Positions 4,945 to 7,627 of a stretch of DNA of 7,627 nucleotides are shown here, piece by piece; the first letter of the stretch is position 1; every line of letters begins with the position of its first letter. A program made the translations under genes and the position numbers. This DNA is from an uncultured Synergistia bacterium (GTDB taxonomy: Bacteria > Eremiobacterota > SpSt-956 > JAKJGF01): assembly GCA_937888925.1 (NCBI GenBank), contig CALARM010000894.1, positions 1-7,627 of the forward strand, in the 5' to 3' direction. Under the pieces are notes generated by a model. That model was not told the origin of the DNA and made no database searches. It was given only the letters and a program-made list of their open reading frames with translations.

Positions 4945-5192
4945 TTTGTTTTACGAAAGATGCCTGGGAACATTATACTTACTGGCAGAATACAGATAAA
5001 AATAAGCTGAATAGAATTAATAGTTTGATTAAAGACTGCCAGAGAAATCCTTTCGGCGGCATCGGGAAACCGGAACCGTTAAGAGGAGAACTTTCAGGAT
5101 TCTGGTCCAGAAGAATAGATGAATGTCACAGGTTTGTTTATAAGTATGAAAATAACACTTTATATATAATTTCCTGCAGGTTTCATTATTAA
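4941..5192 (+). CDS. yoeB: YoeB/Txe family mRNA interferase toxin
   Basis: This 83-residue RelE-fold endoribonuclease cleaves mRNA at the A site of the ribosome and so stops translation. The match to E. coli YoeB is evident along the whole length: DAWEHYTYWQNTDK, RINSLIKDCQRNPF, GIGKPEPLRGELSGFWSRRI, CHRFVY, and the C-terminal CRFHY. Catalytic residues expected from E. coli YoeB (E46, R65, H83) correspond to E45 in KPEPL, R64 in CHR and H82 in FHY, so the toxin looks intact. Translation is coupled to the antitoxin through the ATGA overlap. After the stop there is only a weak A/T-rich inverted repeat, so transcription may run into the nucleotidyltransferase gene 73 nt downstream. Confidence 0.95.
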   Translation: MICFTKDAWEHYTYWQNTDKNKLNRINSLIKDCQRNPFGGIGKPEPLRGELSGFWSRRIDECHRFVYKYENNTLYIISCRFHY

Positions 5193-5240
5193 TTTAATAA
5201 ATAAACGAATTTTGAGGTTAATTTCCAGGAGGAATTCTTT

Positions 5241-5273
5241 TTGATAAAAATAAGGTGGTATAAAGGTGAATAA
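5241..5273 (+). other. possible 10-codon leader minicistron overlapping the next start
   Basis: A full AGGAGG (5227-5232) stands 8 nt before TTG 5241-5243, which opens MIKIRWYKGE and then stops at 5271-5273, 3 nt past the GTG start of the nucleotidyltransferase gene. The AGGAGG can also pair in a small stem with AATTTCC just upstream (5220-5236, one bulge). This could be translational coupling, or the AGGAGG could be a leftover of a lost start. No direct evidence of translation exists. Confidence 0.25.
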
Positions 5274-5556
5274 AGAAGAAATTATAAGTAGATTATCTTC
5301 TGTAAAAGAAGAAATCAAAAAAGAATTTAAAGCAGAGATAAAAGGTATATTTGGTTCTTATGCCAGGATGGAAAACAGAGAAAACAGTGATATAGATATA
5401 CTGGTAGATTTTGATGAAGAAGCAGACCTCTTTGATATGGCAGGACTTTCCATATTTCTTCAGGAGAGATTGAACATAAAAGTAGATGTTGTCCCCAGGC
5501 GCTCAATACGAGAGGAATTAAAAGAAACCATCCTGAAGGAGACTCTTTACATATGA
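5266..5556 (+). CDS. minimal nucleotidyltransferase (MNT, antitoxin half of an MNT/HEPN pair)
   Basis: This 96-residue protein is of the DNA polymerase beta-like nucleotidyltransferase type. The motif GS-X10-D-x-D is exact: G30-S31 in FGSYARMENREN, then D42 and D44 in SDIDILVDF, with the third metal-binding carboxylate D74 in IKVDVV. In studied pairs this enzyme transfers AMP groups from ATP onto a tyrosine of the HEPN ribonuclease and so disarms it. The start is GTG 5266 with AGGTGG 7 nt upstream; no ATG in frame gives the full domain. Its length and the ATG overlapping its stop (ATATGA) are as expected for such a pair, but the HEPN gene that should follow is reduced to a stub. It therefore looks like an orphan unless a HEPN protein is encoded elsewhere. 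All active-site residues are intact. Confidence 0.9.
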   Translation: MNKEEIISRLSSVKEEIKKEFKAEIKGIFGSYARMENRENSDIDILVDFDEEADLFDMAGLSIFLQERLNIKVDVVPRRSIREELKETILKETLYI

Positions 5557-5612
5557 TAAGAGATTACATGATTTTCACCATCTGCCTGATGAACTGTAAA
5601 AGGAGAACATAA
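5553..5612 (+). pseudogene. HEPN-toxin remnant (19 codons) overlapping the MNT stop
   Basis: The ATG at 5553-5555 overlaps the MNT stop, the standard place for the HEPN toxin start. It opens with MIRDY, like many HEPN partners, but reads only MIRDYMIFTICLMNCKRRT before TAA. A HEPN protein is normally well over 100 residues with an Rx4-6H motif, which is absent. The gene appears deleted or frameshifted straight after its first codons. In the alternative frame the same bases read HDFHHLPDEL then stop, which does not restore a HEPN protein either. The short peptide could be expressed but is probably a relic. Confidence 0.5.
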
Positions 5613-5634
5613 ATAACTTTCAGGAAGAAAATAT

Positions 5635-7023
5635 ATGTTGAAGAAAACTATTGTAATTTTTACTTTAATTTTTTGTTTGAACCTCTGTCTGAAATTCCTC
5701 GTATTATCACAGGAATCTCTTTCAGGAGCTATTAATGGAATAGTTCAGGATAAGATGATGAGAGGTATGGAAGATGTACAGGTTGAAATAGTGGAAGCAG
5801 ATAAAATATGCCATACTGATGAGACTGGCTGTTTTTATTTTGATGACCTTGAACCGGGATGTTATACTATGTGCTTTTCTATGGATGATTACCAGACTGT
5901 AAAAAAAAGTGTTACCCTTCAAAAAGGTCAGACCAGATATTTAATAGTTGATATGCTTTCCACGAAAAGAATGTCTCCTGCATGGCTCAATCCAGACCTT
6001 TCAAATCCTATGGAAGCTGCCGATGTTTATCTGTTATATGTTGCCTGTGCCGGTTCCCGGTCCGCAGAAGAGATTAATAATTCAGATGATATTATAGTTC
6101 CCTACTCGCCTCTTTCAAAGAAGAAAAATGTATTAATGACTATTAACAGCCTTTCCGGAAGTGCAGTGGATATTATAGAGTGGAAGGATAATATAAGCCC
6201 CTTCTGGCTTGCAATGAGAGACGGGAAAATACTTTATATTACCGATAGTGATGATAATATAACAGTTATGGATACGGAAAGAAATAATTCTGTTATTACT
6301 GTTATTCCTATGAAGGAATACGGCTATATGATAGGAGATATAACAACAGGAACTGATGGGAATTATTTTTACTGCACATGGGCCCATAATAAGAATCCTC
6401 TTTTGAAAGTCCTTGATACAACTACAAATACTTATGTAAAAACCATTCCTTTACCGGCATTAAAAGATAACTCTATCGGCCAGCCCTGGGCTATTGCAGC
6501 ACATGCTCAAAGAGTCTATGTAGCTCTTGAAACGAGGGATAATGGAGAAGTGGCTTTTATAAATACTGCATGTAATATGGTTGAGGGTACTGTAACAGTA
6601 GGAAGAAGACCTCTGGGCCTGGCAATTACTCCTGATGGAGAAAAACTGTATGTAACCAATTCTTATGATGATAATGTTTCTGTAATTGATACCAGTAAAA
6701 AAGAAGTAATTAATACTGTAAAGGTTGGCTTTGAACCAATCAGAGTTGCAATCACTCCTGATGGCAAGAAAGTCTTTGTCAGTAACAGGGTAGATAATTC
6801 TGTATCTATTATTGATAGTGAAACTGATTCTCTGGTGGCTACATTGCCATCCGGCAGAGAGCCTGTTGGTATCGCAATTTCCGGTGATGGTAAATTTGCC
6901 TTTGTTACCAACAGTGGGTCTGATGATATAACCATAATAGATGTGGAAAAAAACACAGTTATATCATGTACAAGGCCTTCCTATATTTATAGAGGAAGAC
7001 CTTTCGGTATAGTAGTAAAATAA
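5635..7023 (+). CDS. secreted YVTN beta-propeller protein with an N-terminal carboxypeptidase-regulatory-like domain
   Basis: This 462-residue protein begins with a Sec signal peptide or membrane anchor (hydrophobic from about 5 to 25 after MLKK). Next comes an Ig-like domain of the carboxypeptidase-regulatory type (about 28-108: GIVQDKMMRGMEDVQVEIV, TDETGCFYFDDLEPGCYTM). Then follows a beta-propeller (about 160-460). The last blades show the YVTN signature clearly: ITPDGEKLYVTNSYDDNVSV, ITPDGKKVFVSNRVDNSVSI and DGKFAFVTNSGSDDITI, each followed by a short linker with GRRPLG/GFEPIR/GREPVG. Earlier blades are diverged. Such proteins are extracellular or cell-surface, and their roles are mostly unknown (adhesion or ligand binding). 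AGGA (5622-5625) stands 9 nt upstream of the ATG. Four cysteines (59, 66, 76, 80) cluster in the Ig-like domain. It ends 7 nt before the convergent gene, with no clear terminator. Confidence 0.88.
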   Translation: MLKKTIVIFTLIFCLNLCLKFLVLSQESLSGAINGIVQDKMMRGMEDVQVEIVEADKICHTDETGCFYFDDLEPGCYTMCFSMDDYQTVKKSVTLQKGQTRYLIVDMLSTKRMSPAWLNPDLSNPMEAADVYLLYVACAGSRSAEEINNSDDIIVPYSPLSKKKNVLMTINSLSGSAVDIIEWKDNISPFWLAMRDGKILYITDSDDNITVMDTERNNSVITVIPMKEYGYMIGDITTGTDGNYFYCTWAHNKNPLLKVLDTTTNTYVKTIPLPALKDNSIGQPWAIAAHAQRVYVALETRDNGEVAFINTACNMVEGTVTVGRRPLGLAITPDGEKLYVTNSYDDNVSVIDTSKKEVINTVKVGFEPIRVAITPDGKKVFVSNRVDNSVSIIDSETDSLVATLPSGREPVGIAISGDGKFAFVTNSGSDDITIIDVEKNTVISCTRPSYIYRGRPFGIVVK

Positions 7024-7030
7024 AAAGGAT

Positions 7031-7627
7031 TTATTTGAAATATCCTGCCGTATAAATCCCATATTTTGTCGTTTTAAAAACTGCATAATAATTTTCCTTG
7101 ACTTCTACAGGAATCGGTTCCCATACAGTTAAATCAGATATAGAATTCCATATTTCTTTATTCGTCCATAATTTGACTCCATCAGCACAGGTTTTTACCG
7201 TTAGATCTTTATAAAAATATGCTTTAAGCCCGTTGTAGTTTACTGCAGGAAACCATATGGTAATTTCTTTTAAAAATTCATTCTCCTTTGAGAAAATCTG
7301 GTAAACATCGAGATGAAAAAAATTATTTTTTTCATTTAAACCGGGCCCCATATAGATTATATTTATTGTTATATCCGTCTCTTTATTCAGAGCACCCGGC
7401 GGAATAATAATTCCAAATCCGGTATAATTATAAACTATTGTAGCACCAGGAGGGCCTACTGGTTTCGTTAATGGCTGAGGCATATTGTAAAGTAAGTTCT
7501 CAGGATAATCCGGCCGTGATCCGAGGGTTTGAGAGACAAGAATATCTCTTTTGTCAGCTCCTTCACCGGCAAAAGAAGGAGACACTGCTCCTGTAAGAAT
7601 CAATGCACCTGCTGCCGCACCTTTAAG
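7031..7627 (-). CDS. exported beta-rich protein, ZU5-like domain (5' end beyond window)
   Basis: The frame is open to the right edge and encodes at least 198 residues. The first visible residues (KGAAAGALILTGAVSPSFA before G) are the middle and cleavage site of a signal peptide, so the true start lies a few codons outside the window; the TTG at 7601-7603 lies within the signal sequence and is not the start. After a proline-rich linker (MPQPLTKPVGPPGA), the segment VYNYTGFGIIIPPGALNKET has the 'hydrophobic-G-h-h-IPPGAL...T.I' pattern of ZU5-like beta sandwiches. It continues with beta-rich sequence (ITIWFPAVNYNGLKAYFY) to a C-terminal strand ending TAGYFK. No catalytic motif is seen. It is likely periplasmic or extracellular; binding or structural function is only a guess. 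It converges on the beta-propeller gene with a 7-nt gap. Confidence 0.65.
   Translation of the reverse strand, partial: LKGAAAGALILTGAVSPSFAGEGADKRDILVSQTLGSRPDYPENLLYNMPQPLTKPVGPPGATIVYNYTGFGIIIPPGALNKETDITINIIYMGPGLNEKNNFFHLDVYQIFSKENEFLKEITIWFPAVNYNGLKAYFYKDLTVKTCADGVKLWTNKEIWNSISDLTVWEPIPVEVKENYYAVFKTTKYGIYTAGYFK

Noticed and set aside
5186..5205. Intrinsic terminator after the YoeB gene
   Set aside because: The only inverted repeat is TTATT/AATAA, too weak and A/T-only to call a terminator.
5722..6956. Several minus-strand frames opposite the propeller gene
   Set aside because: They are shadows of the repeated propeller codons. The plus-strand frame is continuous with clear YVTN blades.

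Overview
The window is low in G+C by eye, gene-dense and bacterial: strong AGGAGG-type Shine-Dalgarno sites, ATG/GTG starts, 4-11 nt start/stop overlaps and Sec-type signal peptides. I cannot place it in a phylum. It reads as an accessory region of an uncultured-type bacterium, with toxin-antitoxin modules, remnants of broken genes, a repeat protein and secreted proteins.

Layout. Positions 1-300 hold the minus-strand fragment of a probable carbohydrate-active enzyme that has lost its 5' end. It abuts a 40-residue antitoxin-like gene (322-444, +). A gene-poor stretch (445-796) follows, with hairpins and a coding-like GC-rich scrap. From 3627 down to 797 lies a minus-strand operon: a protein-glutaminase (glutamine deamidase) domain protein, a DUF4037-type protein that lacks its N-terminal nucleotidyltransferase part and is split by a frameshift, and a secreted TIM-barrel glycoside-hydrolase-like protein. 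The operon promoter (TTGACA -35) lies at 3721-3749. Divergent from it is a small plus-strand gene (3816-3958), also frameshifted. A hairpin (3987-4015) separates that gene from a minus-strand protein of tandem repeats (4028-4513). Divergent again, on the plus strand, are a YoeB toxin with its antitoxin (4714-5192), a minimal nucleotidyltransferase of the MNT/HEPN kind whose HEPN partner is reduced to its first codons (5266-5612), and a secreted YVTN beta-propeller protein (5635-7023). The right edge carries an exported beta-rich (ZU5-like) protein on the minus strand, cut by the window.

How the parts relate. YoeB and its antitoxin are a complete type II module. The MNT gene follows closely and may be cotranscribed. 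The minus operon joins a cysteine-protease-fold deamidase to a nucleotidyltransferase-family remnant and a sugar-active enzyme, and no shared pathway is evident. The most striking points are: two independent reading-frame breaks that would both be repaired by one extra A in an A5 run; a repeat protein with two alternating short motifs behind a leader-like N-terminus; and an MNT gene without its HEPN toxin.
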